From Torymus aiolomorphi (taxonomy: Eukaryota; Arthropoda; Insecta; Hymenoptera; Torymidae), in NCBI GenBank assembly GCA_036365515.1, contig CM070873.1, forward strand, positions 171,431,104-171,495,103: a stretch of 64,000 bases of DNA, read 5' to 3'. This document shows positions 10,660 to 20,650 of the stretch, piece by piece. The notes below the pieces were generated by a model. It worked only from the letters and a program-made list of their open reading frames with translations. It searched no databases and was not told the DNA's origin. Within the stretch, counting starts at the first letter, position 1, and every line of letters starts with the position of its first letter. Position numbers and translations under genes: made by a program.

Positions 10660-12020
10660 TTTAGTTTTTTTGATTTTTTCATATCTTACAGTCATTATTA
10701 CATAATATAATAAACTTTTCTTGAAAGGTATTTAAATTATCTATATTTTCCTTTTCTAAATTTAAAATATCTTCACTCTCTCAATTGTTATTAAGGAAAA
10801 CTTTTTATATTTCATAAATTAATTTCTCAAAAAATAATTTATTTATCGACTTGAAATAAATAACCAGTTATTACACTAATTGAAGACTATATGTGATTAA
10901 AATTTCAAGAGATTATCTTCATTTGTTTTTTAGAAAAAAAATTATTTTCCAAAAACGAATTTTGAATTTTCGTTTTTTTTTTATTTTTTCATATCTTATA
11001 GTCATTATTACATAATATAATAAACTTTTCTTGAAAGGTATTTAAATTACCTATATTTTCCTTTCTTAAGATTTAAAATATCTTCAGTTTGTCATTTGTT
11101 ATTAAGGAAAACTTTTTTATATTTCATAAATTAATTTCTCAAAAAATATTTTATTTATCGACTTGAAATTTTAACCAGTTATTACACTAATTGAAGACTA
11201 TATGTGGTTAAAATTTCCAGAGATTATCTTCATTTGTTTTTTAGAAAAGAATTATTTTAGAAAAAATTTGCGTTTTCGTTGTCGCACGATAACTAGAGCA
11301 AAAATTATCCAATCGTCCTGAAATTTGGCACAGATGTAGCTTTTATATATCTTCAGATCGAGTTCGTTGCCCAAAAAAATCGGTCAATTACGAAAAAAGA
11401 TATTTGAGGTAAAAAATTTTTTTTTTAAATTTTCGAATCGCATTTTCTCAGAGATTACTTGATTTATCGACTTAAAATTTTAACCACTTATTAAACTTAT
11501 AGAAGACTATATTTGGTTAAAATTTCAAGAGATGATCTTCATTTGTTTTTTAGAAAAGAATTATTTTAGAAAAAATTTGCATTTTCGTTGTCGCACGATA
11601 ACTAGAGCAAAAATTATCCAATCGTCCTGAAATTTGGCACAGATGAAGCTTTTATATATCTTCAGATCGATTTCGTTGCCCAAAAAAATCGGTTAATTAC
11701 GAAAAAAGATATTAGAGGTAAAAAATTTTTTTTTAAAGTTTCGAATCGCGTTTTCTCAAAAAATACTTGATTTATCGACTTAAAATTTTAACCACTTATT
11801 AAATTTATAGAAGACTATATTTGGTTAAAATTTCAGGAGATTATCTTCATTTGTTTTTTAGAAAAAGATTATTTTAGAAAAATTTGCGTTTTCGTTGTCG
11901 CACGATAACAAGAGCAAAAATTACCCAATCGTCCTGAAATTTGGAACAGATGTAGCTTTTATATATCTTCAGATCAAGTTCGTTGCCCAAAAAAATCGGT
12001 TCATTACGAAAAAAGATATA
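10660..12020. repeat. ~305-320-bp tandem units inside the Helentron-like element
   Basis: A block containing CATTATTACATAATATAATAA occurs at about 10690 and 11010. A block containing GTCGCACGATAAC and CAATCGTCCTGAAATTTGG occurs at about 11280, 11588 and 11897. The period is about 305-320 bases, which gives a head-to-tail array that expands the element to 3.1 kb. Confidence 0.7.
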
Positions 12021-12419
12021 ACGCACAGTTTAAGCTGAATCCGGACCCATGACCCTCTCCTAATTAGTCTAACCGTACAAGATAAAGTATTAAATTTTAA
12101 ATATTAGAAGTGAAAATTAATTAAAGGGATCAATAAATTAAGTTTGAGGAAGCTACGTGCCAATGAATTGGCAGCGGTTTTTTATGTGGGTGCACTTGCC
12201 ATGGTACAGAGAGGCTATACACAAAAGTTATAAAATACACCATAAAAACCCCATAGACTCCCCATAAGACTACATATTCATGAATCATGTACGATTAACT
12301 TCCAAAGTCCGATAAAATGTCGAAAACGCCATAAAAAACCCATGAATCTGAAAATTTTTTATGTAGGTACACTTGCCATGGTATAAAGAGGCTATATGCA
12401 AAAGTTATAAAATACACCT

Positions 12420-12690
12420 ATATGTGTGTGTCTGTGTGTGTGGGTGTCTGAGTATGTGTGTGCGCGCGTGCGTGCGTGCGTATGCTGGTGTCGGTGTGTG
12501 CGCGTGTGTGTCTGTGTGTGCGTGCGTGTGCGTGCTGGCGTCGGTGTGTGTGCGCGTGTGTATGTCCGTGTATCTGTGTGTGTGTGTGTGTGCGGGCGTG
12601 CATGCGCGTGCGTGTGTGTGGGTGTTCTCTGCAGAATATGCTTGCGCACGCGTGCACACACACACACACATACGTGCACCGCTTTTATCC
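12420..12690. repeat. Interrupted TG/CG-rich microsatellite
   Basis: An impure TG tract with CG interruptions, turning into an AC tract at 12653-12670. It yields long low-complexity open frames on both strands, none of them credible genes. Confidence 0.9.
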
Positions 12691-12786
12691 CCACCCCTCG
12701 CTATGCGTCGTCGGACTTCTTGATCTTGACCCCAGCTGACGCCTGGGGTCAAGGTCAGGTTTGTTGTGACGGCCCATAGCGAGGAG

Positions 12787-12960
12787 TATACTACTACTAT
12801 TATTTGCTTCTATAATACTCTTATCTTGCTCTACAACCTCTTCAACAATGACAGGGCTAGTTTGTGCTCTTATGCCTTTTGTAAAAACCAAACTTGCCAA
12901 TAAAATCATGTAAACAATCTGGACATTTTTCAAAATAGTTGGTACTATACTATTCTCCAT
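12787..12960 (-). CDS. Possible first exon of a secreted or membrane protein (fragment)
   Basis: On the minus strand an ATG at 12960 opens a peptide with a typical signal-peptide layout: a short polar start, a hydrophobic core (VYMILLASLVF, about residues 16-26), then a small-residue cleavage region followed by an acidic segment. About 58 residues remain before the frame runs into repeat-derived sequence. It could be a host exon or a retroelement envelope N-terminus. I find no continuation and no clear splice donor, so this is a weak call based on composition alone. Confidence 0.25.
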
Positions 12961-13390
12961 TGCATAAAAATTAAAAAAATAATAATGTGTGCAGAATACA
13001 TTTAAATTTTGCAACAACATTGATGGCAGTTAAACAGCAGTGCCTATTATATGTTATGATTTTACATGCCTTATTTCCGATGTAAAAAAGACAATTTACT
13101 TGGTCACGCAGATTGAAATAAGTAAAAAATTGGTCCATTGTTTAAAAATATTTTCACTTATGCGTGAACAATACGACTACGATACGTGCGCCCTGTTACG
13201 GTACGTTATCTGCTCCCCGATCGAGAGAGCGCTTTTGTGTCCTACTGTCGGTTTGGCAAATGCGCCGTTCGGGGCAATTTTTCAGCCGAAAGAGGAGAAG
13301 AAATTATGCCGTTGCAAAGACGACGGGAACGCCGACACGCATGATACTTTGTACACCTTTCGGTAGAAATCCTCAACCGCTGCCTTTTCA
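12961..13390. other. No recognisable gene
   Basis: Moderately AT-rich sequence. Two overlapping plus-strand frames of 78-108 codons lack any domain or codon-bias support. This may be the 5' junction of the truncated Copia element. Confidence 0.5.
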
Positions 13391-13842
13391 GTGTATGTAG
13401 ACGCAGATCATGCGGGAGATAGCGTAGATAGAAAGTCTATATCTGATTATGCAATTAGATTTTTCGGAAATGTGATTGATTGGAAATCGCGTAAACAAAA
13501 GTGTGTGACAAAAGCTTCGTCTTATGCGGAATATGTAGCACTGTCTGAGGCAATGAGCGAAATTTGTAATTGAGTTGATAAAATTCTTTAACATTGAATT
13601 GTATGATCTTATTAAGATTTTTGAAGATAATTCTGAAGCAATAGATATTACAAACTATGGAAATTTCACGAAAAATTCAAAACATATACAGATACACTAT
13701 CATTTTGTCCATGAAGGCGTGAAATAGAAGTTAATTGAAATATGTAAAATTGATACAAATACAAATATTGCAGATGTATTTACCAAAGCGTTGTGTAAAG
13801 ACAAGATCAAAAAATTCAGGAATTTGATGAATATTAAATAAG
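13391..13842 (+). pseudogene. Ty1/Copia Pol: C-terminal RNase H domain, 5'-truncated and frameshifted
   Basis: The fragment starts YVDADHAGD, carries DRKSISDY and KCVTKASSYAEYVALSEA, and then continues in another frame from about 13570 with EDN, SKHIQIHYHF and ADVFTKAL. These are the ordered landmarks of the Copia RNase H domain, which removes the RNA strand during reverse transcription. A one-base insertion near 13570 and a later stop (13726-13728) break the frame. All upstream domains (Gag, protease, integrase, RT) are missing, so only the 3' end of the element is left. It runs directly into a polypurine tract and an LTR. Confidence 0.75.
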
Positions 13843-13905
13843 ATATGTTAAATTGAAATGTAAGAAGAAAGAATATGTAATAATTTAAGCGCACAATATA
13901 TATGT

Positions 13906-13914
13906 AAGGAGGCG
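13906..13914 (+). promoter_or_regulatory. Polypurine tract of the Copia element
   Basis: AAGGAGGCG immediately precedes the LTR start TGCTGAAAAA at 13915, the position expected for plus-strand priming. Confidence 0.45.
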
Positions 13915-14152
13915 TGCTGAAAAAAGTATACACCTATATTGTACACATAGAAAATATATTATACAGAGTTCAGGTTCCGCGAAGGAAGTCTGTATAGAGC
14001 GTTAGAGCTCAAGTTCCACTGCGGGAACCTGAGAGTTCAAGTTCCATTGAGGGAACCTGAGATACAGACAGACGTATGCAGACATATAAGTCTCCGCTCC
14101 CTAGTGTGTCTGTGAGTAAGAAGGTATGTCGAGCAGCAGCAAGCGACGCGCT

Positions 14153-14223
<71 letters not shown>

Positions 14224-14355
14224 AGTACTGTACGCCGATAAAGTAGCAACTCGCGCGTGGCGCAAAGAAGCGCCGTAGTCTTAGTTTGAATAAACTTATC
14301 ATTCCTTTTGTCTAACATAAATGGTCTTCTTTATTTAACTATTCACACCTGAACA
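13915..14355 (+). mobile_element. 3' LTR of the truncated Copia element
   Basis: Starts with TG directly after the polypurine tract, and contains short duplicated GTTCCNNNGNGGGAACCTGAGA-like units at about 14010-14062, a long CT microsatellite (14155-14222) and an AATAAA signal at 14289. The right boundary is estimated, because no second LTR is present for comparison. Confidence 0.5.
14155..14222. repeat. (CT)n microsatellite
   Basis: A pure CT tract inside the LTR, with one TG interruption near the end. Confidence 0.95.
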
Positions 14356-14475
14356 GTTATTATTAATAATTATCTCGACGCCGTATTAACAAATACCGCA
14401 CTATTTTATAGTTATTCGAATTTAAAATTTCTACAATCGCGTAATTTTTTATGTGCGCAAAGTTCTTTAACTGCA

Positions 14476-14948
14476 TCATAACACTCGGTAAATTGTCGAT
14501 CTTTCTCTTCTTTTTGGATGACTCGCCAGCGTCATCGGTGGGGTCAGTTTCTTGATTGGCACCGCTGCTGCTGCTGCTGCGTCCATCGACGGTATCGAGA
14601 AGTCAGGTGGTGTCATTTCCCGACTCTGATTGACGGATACTGCTTTTGAGCTGTAACATGTCATCAAGGAAATGTCGTGAGCACATAGAGTGATTTTTCT
14701 AGGTCCTCGATTCTCGTTGATCATGTAGTCTTGAATGCTGACAAAATTTTCTGTGAATTTTTCCCAGCTTGGCTTGTCTATAGTGACGTTTTTGTGTGGT
14801 GAAGTGCTTCGGACAAATGGAATAACAGCTCGAAATACCTTGCCGAAATATTGTAGGACATGATAGGCAAACTTCGAGTGTGATTTATTGAGACTGTAGC
14901 TAGTGTTGAATAGCAGAGTCTGCGGAATATTCTCTTGATTTATTTTTT
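14476..14948 (-). pseudogene. Unknown protein linked to the adintovirus-like set, copy B (5'-truncated)
   Basis: A minus-strand frame is open from about 14948 down to a stop at 14476. The first ATG is at 14722, but the upstream part has protein-like composition and aligns with the gene at 2888-3652. Both share a W-E-x-F...F..I..(Y) block, a following K-I segment and a later S-x-K/D-A core. An Ala tract (six residues, near 14563-14580) reflects a GCT-type trinucleotide repeat. An in-frame stop just upstream and the missing 5' end indicate a decayed copy. Its function is unknown. Its presence beside both viral sets is the main reason to keep it. Confidence 0.4.
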
Positions 14949-15248
14949 AATACTCTTTACGTCCGTTTTTAAGAAAATACAGGCAGCGACGTCCGAGATG
15001 ATGTGGCTTTTTTAGATTGCGTGTCGCGTGTCTCCTATTTTATTTTTTAAGGAAATACTGCTTTATGGTAAAGATGCGGTGCTTTTAGCTGCTGCTTCTA
15101 CTATATTATCACAGCCTTGCTGGTCGTCCTTCTTTATAGGCGCGAGCGTATACCTCCCTCCGCTCCTTTGTGCAGTGGATGGTGGTAAACATTTAGCCAA
15201 CGACAGAGCGATATTTTTATTTAAAAATATTTAGAGATATGTGTGCTT

Positions 15249-15455
15249 TTAACGTTGCCTTTGATCAATGGGCGCGTAGTAGTTCGAGAGATCTTCTATT
15301 ACGCTTGAATATTCGATAACAGCGGGAATGAGTTCATATGTTTTACTCACCTATACGTTGAGAAGTTTTGTACAAGAGAGAAACACGATCATCGCGTAAA
15401 TATCGATAGCTATTCCAAGAAAGTTCGGGATCAACTTGCAAGCCACTTGTTTCAT
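15249..15455 (-). pseudogene. Small membrane protein, copy 1 (internal stop)
   Basis: This minus-strand 68-codon frame starts at the ATG at 15455 and has one nonsense codon near codon 36. It is a tandem duplicate of the intact frame at 15530-15736: the hydrophobic segment (IDIYAMIVFLSC) and the ending LSNYYAPIDQ are shared. The residues after the membrane segment are acidic and polar. Confidence 0.45.
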
Positions 15456-15529
15456 CATATTTTTTTAGTCATGCTTGTGCGTGTGTGAACAAAAATTTTT
15501 GTTAAAAAATTAAATCGATACGTGTGATT

Positions 15530-15736
15530 TTAGCGTTGTTTTTGATCAATCGGCACGTAGTAGTTCGAGAGGTATTCTATGAGAGTTGAGTATTCTGTAA
15601 CAGCAGAAGTGAGTTCATCTGTTTTAGTCGCGTATGTGTTGATAAGTTTTGTACAAGAGAGAAACACGATCATCGCGTAAATATAGATATCTATTGCAAG
15701 AAAGCCAGAGATAGACTTACAAGTAATTCGTTTCAT
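15530..15736 (-). CDS. Small membrane protein, copy 2 (intact frame)
   Basis: A 68-residue frame with a Lys/Arg-containing start, a hydrophobic stretch at about residues 11-29 (an uncleaved signal anchor or transmembrane helix) and a polar Thr/Glu-rich tail. It is 280 bases from a homologous copy at 15249-15455 in the same orientation. Both lie between the unknown gene at 14476 and the integrase remnant. Conservation of length and of the hydrophobic segment in two copies supports a real gene. Many double-jelly-roll viruses encode small membrane proteins of this size, but I recognise no specific family, so the assignment to the adintovirus-like set is positional. Confidence 0.4.
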   Translation of the reverse strand: MKRITCKSISGFLAIDIYIYAMIVFLSCTKLINTYATKTDELTSAVTEYSTLIEYLSNYYVPIDQKQR

Positions 15737-15812
15737 TGCGTTGCATGAAACTCAATTATTATTATAATTATTTCAAGGAAACAAAGATGATTGGATAATT
15801 TATTGAAAGAAT

Positions 15813-16093
15813 GTGAGGTCGATAAATGAAAACAGTTGTTTTGTATCGTACTGCCAAGGACTGCACACGTACATTCTTCAAGACTTGAACGACGAAATCA
15901 TAGACGGTTTCTTTTACAAAAAGCAACTCGTGCGTATCGGCCAAGAGCGACTGCCGATAAGCACTTCAAGATCGAACGTGTCATGCGGGCGAAGGGACGT
16001 GGGGCCAACAAGCAGCTGCTTGTCAAGTGGCTCGGTTATCTGGATAAATTTAATTGTTGGGTGAGAGCGAGGGAACTTGAGAACATTTCATAA
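15813..16093 (+). pseudogene. Polinton/adintovirus integrase, C-terminal chromodomain-like end (frameshifted)
   Basis: Two overlapping frames together match the tail of polinton-type ('F54H12.3-like') retroviral-fold integrases. The first frame holds YILQDLNDE and FFYKKQLVRI, the small beta-rich module before the tail. The second holds FKIERVM and LVKWLGYLDKFNCWV, the chromodomain signature with its aromatic residues. The frame change lies near 15930-15950. The catalytic DDE core should lie upstream but is absent, replaced by the unrelated minus-strand genes. In autonomous elements this enzyme integrates the viral DNA. Only its end survives here, followed directly by capsid genes. Confidence 0.65.
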
Positions 16094-16102
16094 AAAGCAA
16101 GC

Positions 16103-16894
16103 ATGGATACGTACGAAGATTTTTACATGGTGCTGCCTAGCAACGCAGTATGTCTTGCTTTTCCGATAATAGGACTAGCTGCTTCACGACGCACTTACCG
16201 CGAGAGATTAAATTACACGGTGAATGACTTGTCGGTCTGATGAAAACTCACGTGCACTGCAGTGTCGTACATTTTCAAGAGGAGGATGCATTCTACAAGT
16301 TTGCCACGTACGACAGCGCACGTCTCATAGAGGGAAAATATCGCAATATACCCGTTGAAATTTATGACTCACTCTTTCAGCTGGTGGACGTGATAAACAG
16401 TTCAAATGAAACCTATCGTCATCAAATGCTCGAACCCGTAAAAACACGTCGTGGCTATTACGCGATAAGTCGCAAGTGCGCCGGTTCGCAGTTACACGTG
16501 ACTCATTTAACGAAAAAATTCGACGTATATCCGGGTTCAATAACACTCCTGAAAAACAAAAATGCCTTTTACGACTTTAAACGGCGAGGATAAAAGGGAC
16601 ATGGTTGCCGAAAGGCCTGCATCGCTCTCTCGAGCAATTCCTGATCAGATGTATGTTTACACAGACATCTGCGAACCCTACACAGTAGGCACTTTTGCGC
16701 ATCGTTTCAATGCATATATTAAGTTCATATATGGATGCACCACTGTGCAGCGCTTTGCACCCGCTTCCTACATACCGCTTCTCTATCACAATTTCAATAA
16801 TGTTATTATAGATATAAGAGATCAGCTCGGTCAACGCATACCATACGAGTATGGTACGTTGACGGTAATGTTACCCTTTAGGCGCAATGGGTAA
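16103..16894 (+). pseudogene. Adintovirus minor capsid (penton-like) protein, copy B (broken)
   Basis: The region begins at an ATG at 16103 with a MDTYEDFYMVLPSN start and changes frame near 16150. It hits a TGA at about 16231-16233 and continues through the frame at 16240-16593. A last frame, 16562-16894, contains PDQMYVYTDICEP and FAPASYIPLLYHNFNNV and ends with ...VMLPFRRNG. The order integrase, minor capsid, basic protein, major capsid is that of adintoviruses, where the minor capsid protein forms the pentons. At least two frameshifts and one stop make this copy non-functional. The family assignment rests on gene order and on recognising these conserved stretches. Confidence 0.55.
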
Positions 16895-17000
16895 CATATC
16901 CCATTATGTATACTATTACGACGAATAGATTAGCGTTGGCGGGGTAAAACGTTTTTGCCGGCTCGACATTTCAGAGATCCCGTCGTAAATTTAAAAGTTG
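16887..17000 (+). pseudogene. N-terminal remnant of the core/X-like protein, copy B
   Basis: The ATG at 16887 gives an MGN start (a possible N-myristoylation signal) followed by SHYVYYYDE and then a stop. The rest is deleted and the sequence passes into the capsid gene. It lies between the minor and major capsid genes, where copy A has the tail of a basic protein at 1-213. Confidence 0.35.
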
Positions 17001-17004
17001 CACC

Positions 17005-18060
17005 TTAAAACAACGTTCTTCACTCAATGTTCAACCAACTCAATATTTTTCTCAATCAAAAACTTGTCTCACCCCAAACAACGCGTATCCATACAGAGCT
17101 TACATCGAGTCACTGTTGACTTATTCGCCGGCAGACAAAGAGACTCATCTGACCTCTAGCCTCTGGTACGATGACACACCGGGTTGTTTCGAGACCACCC
17201 CACAAATTGAAGGAGTGGGTTCTAGCAAGGGGCTCATCAATCGCCAAAACTATGCGCTCAGTGGAAAGGCATTCGACATGATCGGCTATCTGCACTGCAA
17301 CTTGTTTATTCAAGATAAAATGCTTATTAATGGCGTCGAAATGCGAGTATGGCTAGTGCAGAGCAAAGATGCCTTTTGTGTAATGGACAGCACAGACGAC
17401 GGCCAATTTGGCATAAGGATAAAAGAAACCACACTCATTATTCGGCCAGTGAAAATAAACCTCGTTATTTTAATCACCCATATCAATACTTTGGCCAAGA
17501 CAACAGTCAAGTATCCCATTACACGCGGCGAAATCAAAACTTTCACGCTTTATACCGGTATACACGGCAACAGTATCGATCATGCAATTATATGGCAACT
17601 GATCGAACGCGTAATCATCGGTTTCACAGATAACAGAGCGTTCAACGGAAATCGTTGACTTAATCCTTTCAACTTTCAACACTTCAACATAAATTATCAC
17701 TCCCTGTACGTTGACGGCGTACATATTCCGAGAAAACCGTTACAGCTGCGATTTATCAGAAACAATGCATCGTTTATCGAAGCCTTTCAAACACTATACT
17801 CGGGCTCCGGTATACATTTCGTCAACGGCCATAAACAGCAATATTCGCAGAGGTATTTTCTCACAGCTTTCGATCTCACGCCTGACTTATCGGCTCACTG
17901 TCACATACACTGGAATCTCGTTTGCTCTGGTAGCGTACGTATTAAAGTAGGCTTCGAAGTGGTACTGGCAACTACGATAAACTGCATTGTTTATGTCGAA
18001 TACGATATCATTCTCGAAATAGGCTCCAGCTGACAAATTTTATCAGATTTCGGTGCCTAA
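17005..18060 (+). pseudogene. Adintovirus major capsid protein, copy B (truncated, internal stops)
   Basis: Same family as 254-1571. The N-terminal third is missing or scrambled. A good frame runs from 17116 to a TGA at 17656-17658, and the same frame then continues to a stop at 18032-18034. Shared blocks with copy A include HLTSSLWY, AFDMIGYLHC, RAFNGNR, YVDGVHIP and LTPDLSAH. Protein-level similarity to copy A is clear but the bases differ widely, so the two sets are separate insertions of different lineages and not a recent duplication. Confidence 0.68.
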
Positions 18061-18212
18061 ATGCAGACGTCAGCACTACAGGCGACAGCAGCCCTAGTGG
18101 AGGCAAACGTGGGAGTAAGAACACCAAAAATGCACACCCTTCATCCTCTCACACCCCTTCGTTTTTTCTCTCGAGCACGACAGCACACGCACTGGTGTGC
18201 CACCAAATAAGC

Positions 18213-18614
18213 ATGGACTACGTAATCGACATTCAAGGCTTCCGCGACGCCGAAAAAAAATTTTTGCCAAAGGAGGTGGCAATCGCTTGTCTACAGAAAA
18301 AGATTATCAACCACGGGATATTACAGCCACCCCGGATCTTCGACGACTTGCCCGATGACGTTAAACAGTTCAATACTTACTGGGCCATTAACATTCATGG
18401 AAATCATTGGTTCGAAGGCGAAGTGAGTCTTCGTCAGTTTCGACATCTCTACAATATCGCCAGAGTGTCGAGAAAAATTTACGTGCGCGGCGAGGAAAAG
18501 GCACACTTCATCAAAATGCTATTTAGCCGATGTATATGTGGCGTTTCATGTCAATTCTCCCAGGCCGCATCGCGCGAGCGTCAACCTTACGTTTTGAGCG
18601 CATATTTACAGTAA
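18213..18614 (+). CDS. Unknown conserved protein of the adintovirus-like set, copy B (3'-truncated)
   Basis: The ATG at 18213 is preferred over an in-frame ATG at 18195 because it gives the MDYVIDIQ start that matches MDLVIDIQ in copy A. The frame is intact for 133 residues and holds FLPKEVAIA, WAINIHGNHWFEGEVS and SRKIYVRGEEKA. After about residue 112 the sequence loses similarity to copy A (no CPPF block), so the C-terminus is probably replaced. No catalytic motif is assigned. Its repeated position after the capsid gene supports a viral gene of unknown role. Confidence 0.5.
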   Translation: MDYVIDIQGFRDAEKKFLPKEVAIACLQKKIINHGILQPPRIFDDLPDDVKQFNTYWAINIHGNHWFEGEVSLRQFRHLYNIARVSRKIYVRGEEKAHFIKMLFSRCICGVSCQFSQAASRERQPYVLSAYLQ

Positions 18615-18730
18615 CAAAATGTATCTATAAAAAAACCTTACATACGTTTCCGACGTATTTTTTCGTCAGCTTTACGATGATGACCTTTATTTTTGATAAT
18701 TCTTACATTTTAACCTAAAAAAAAAAATGT

Positions 18731-19047
18731 TTTATATCTCAAAAAGTACCCCTTTAATATCTTCTCTGATGATCTAGATCGAAAGCTGAGGTTTTTTTTA
18801 GAAATAGCTTTTCTCCCATGTGACCTTTTTTGATATTTTCGAGGAATTAAATGGTGAATATGTAACGCACCGTCAATGCTTCGCGCGGATCCGAGCTTAT
18901 GCGGCTGGGCGCGCTTCGATACGTGTTTGCAGCTTAATACCTCGAAAATATAAAAAAAGATTCTTGGAAAATTTCTATTTCGACGTAAAAAATCCTGATC
19001 TTTCAATTTAGACTATTAAAAAAAAGATTAAAAAGATATTTTTGAGA
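18731..19047. mobile_element. Palindromic MITE related to the terminal repeats of the enclosing DNA transposon
   Basis: Left arm 18731-18880 (TTTATATCTCAAAAAGTACC...) is matched by an inverted right arm ending TTTTTGAGATATAA at about 19047. Both resemble the inverted repeat at 37640-37850. The centre contains a GC-rich segment (CGCGCGGATCCGAGC). Confidence 0.55.
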
Positions 19048-19069
19048 TATAACAGATTTTATGTTTTTA

Positions 19070-19250
19070 AGTCAAAATAGGTTGTGTCTCCAAATTATAT
19101 CTTTAATAATGTTTTTTTAGTAATTTAAAAAAGGCCTTTCTTGACATTTTTATGTATTAAACTGTGAATACGATACGGCCATAACAATCCAGCGCGCGGG
19201 TCCGAACTTATGAGGCTGCGCGGCAATTCGATGTTATGCTATAGCTTCTA
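19070..19250. repeat. Left terminal repeat of the DNA transposon (degenerate)
   Basis: A diverged copy of the same family in left-end orientation, sharing the GTGAATA...GATACGGCC...TCCGAACTTATG.GGCTGCGCGGC pattern with 18865-18915 and with the inverted copy at 37640-37850. Confidence 0.4.
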
Positions 19251-19297
19251 ATAGAAGTACTCATATTTACGTTGATTTTTTCTTTAACTTTACATTA

Positions 19298-19619
19298 TCA
19301 ATTTTTCATTCTATTCTTAATTTTCTTTATAGCTGAACTTTTTTTCTCCAAAATCGGTAATTCTTTAGCCTTTCTTTTGGTACCTTTTACAATTGCCTTG
19401 GCTTTCATTTTCATCGCAGCACATTTTTTTTCTTTCTTTATTTTAGGAAAGATTTTATATTTGGAAGCAAGTGAAACTTTTTTTAATTTCAGCGTGTTCT
19501 CTGCAGTGGGAATAAACGCGTGATAGCTTAGCGTGCCGGGTATTGCTACAGTGTTATCAAATCTTGGCTTTAATTCTAATACTGATTTCTCATACTCTGC
19601 TTTTTCGCTAAAGAATACT
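19298..19619 (-). pseudogene. 3' part of a transposon-derived gene, cut off by the LTR retrotransposon
   Basis: This minus-strand frame enters from the LTR junction at 19620 and ends near 19298. It is Lys-rich with a basic tail and contains IPGTLSYHAFIP. The other part of the same gene lies at 35861-37505, beyond the 16-kb insertion, also on the minus strand. The CTAG target duplication marks the cut. Reading through from the LTR into this frame creates a longer chimaeric open frame, which is an artefact. I think it is the C-terminus of the DF(A/S)ENY transposon protein family (see 36290-37505), judged by position. Confidence 0.45.
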
Positions 19620-19623
19620 CTAG
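19620..19623 (+). repeat. Target site duplication CTAG (left)
   Basis: CTAG precedes the 5' LTR (TGTCGCG...) and is found again directly after the 3' LTR at 35857-35860. Confidence 0.9.
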
Positions 19624-20648
19624 TGTCGCGTCGTGCGACGTTGCCGATGTGGTTGCCGGTGTGCGCTGTTTTCCTTCCTCTCTTCATCTTTCCCAACGAA
19701 CCTGCTGCATTGCCGCTTGCTTCATATTCTCCCACACGATAAAAAAAAGGGGGATACGCATAAACGCTCAAAAGATGCCGCCATCCAGAAAGAATAGTTA
19801 CCAAAAAGATCCTCGAACGGAGGCACGAAGACGCGGTTTCCTTTAGTTTTCCTTTCATTCTCTCTTAAGTGTGTGCCACTCCCCTCGTGCAGTTTTACGC
19901 GTTTTTTTTATTGCCTAACACGCTATCAAAACGCACATCCACTCAAGCATCAGAGATTCGCCGCCAATTAGAGGAGTAAGCATTAGTACTCCAGCGCACA
20001 ATACTGAATCAGCTAGAGTCAGTTTTCTTGCCTTTTCCCTTCACTCCCACCCGATATGCGTAGCGTATTCTAAAATCAAAGGGTGCGCCGCCGAAATCAT
20101 CAAAGATCATCGAGAAGAGTGGGACAGCAACACCTAGTCAAATCAAAAAGGCGACGGCAGGAAGATTTACAACTTTTTACCTTTAAAAGGGGGCGAAGAC
20201 TCCTGTTATGAGGGACTTAGAAGCCAACTCGCGTAGACTACGCATCACCTCGTGCAATTGTAATTTTTACTTAGTTGAGGCCATTTCACAATAAACGTTG
20301 AATTTATATATTAATCCGTGTTAAGTTTTTTCGTGACCTTAATAGTCCTAAACTCCTCACTCCTGCGTTTTTCTGACAAGACCCCCACGGAGCGACAACT
20401 GACCACTGACATTGTAAGGGTCACGGCGGGCGTGCAGATTCTCACAAAGCTGTTCGACATTCTAAAGGTAAGTCATTAAAATTCTATACACTGTCTCGAG
20501 GCGTACCGCGTGTCAGTTTCATTTTCCTACCTGCCGTCCCATCCTGGAGCAATGCACATTGTGTCCGAATCGGGAAAAGTCTCATCACGCGCTTTTAGCC
20601 ATTAGACTAACATTCTTATTGTTATTGTTACGCAACCCGGACGTAACA
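19624..20648 (+). mobile_element. 5' LTR (1025 bp) of the dual-envelope Gypsy-like retrotransposon
   Basis: Runs from TGTCGCGTCG to ...CGGACGTAACA (TGT...ACA ends). It matches the 3' LTR at 34834-35856, with about ten substitutions and a few short indels noticed by eye over 1 kb. AATAAA at 20292-20297 is a likely polyadenylation signal. A splice-donor-like AAGGTAAGT lies at 20466-20474 and could feed spliced subgenomic RNAs. Confidence 0.93.
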
Positions 20649-20650
20649 AT

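Larger units (their letters stand above)
9058..12183 (+). mobile_element. Helentron-associated (DINE-1/HINE-like) non-autonomous element, ~3.1 kb
   Basis: The 5' end begins GCTTCCTCCTAGAGGAAGC, a short palindrome. A TG microsatellite core follows at 9181-9224, and the 3' end carries the inverted GAGGAAGC, a TGCCAAtgaATTGGCA stem-loop (12158-12173) and a T tract. Subterminal inverted repeats, a microsatellite core, a 3' stem-loop and insertion between Ts without target duplication are the hallmarks of DINE-1/HINE elements. A second 5' terminus lies at 10351, so an inner copy or a duplicated 5' end is present. The same architecture recurs at 60595-62595. No Rep/helicase coding sequence is visible. 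Confidence 0.72.

Noticed and set aside
13040..13400. Two overlapping plus-strand frames before the Copia fragment
   Set aside because: Neither matches any Copia domain. The Copia similarity starts only at 13391.
14037..14318. Minus-strand frame with a long Glu/Arg repeat
   Set aside because: Produced by the CT microsatellite of the Copia LTR.
15028..15234. 68-codon plus-strand frame with a hydrophobic segment
   Set aside because: No homologous copy, and it starts and ends in repeat-like sequence next to better supported minus-strand genes.
19298..19858. Single 186-residue minus-strand gene
   Set aside because: The frame crosses the LTR boundary at 19624, so its first third is LTR sequence, shared with 34658-34969, and not part of the gene.
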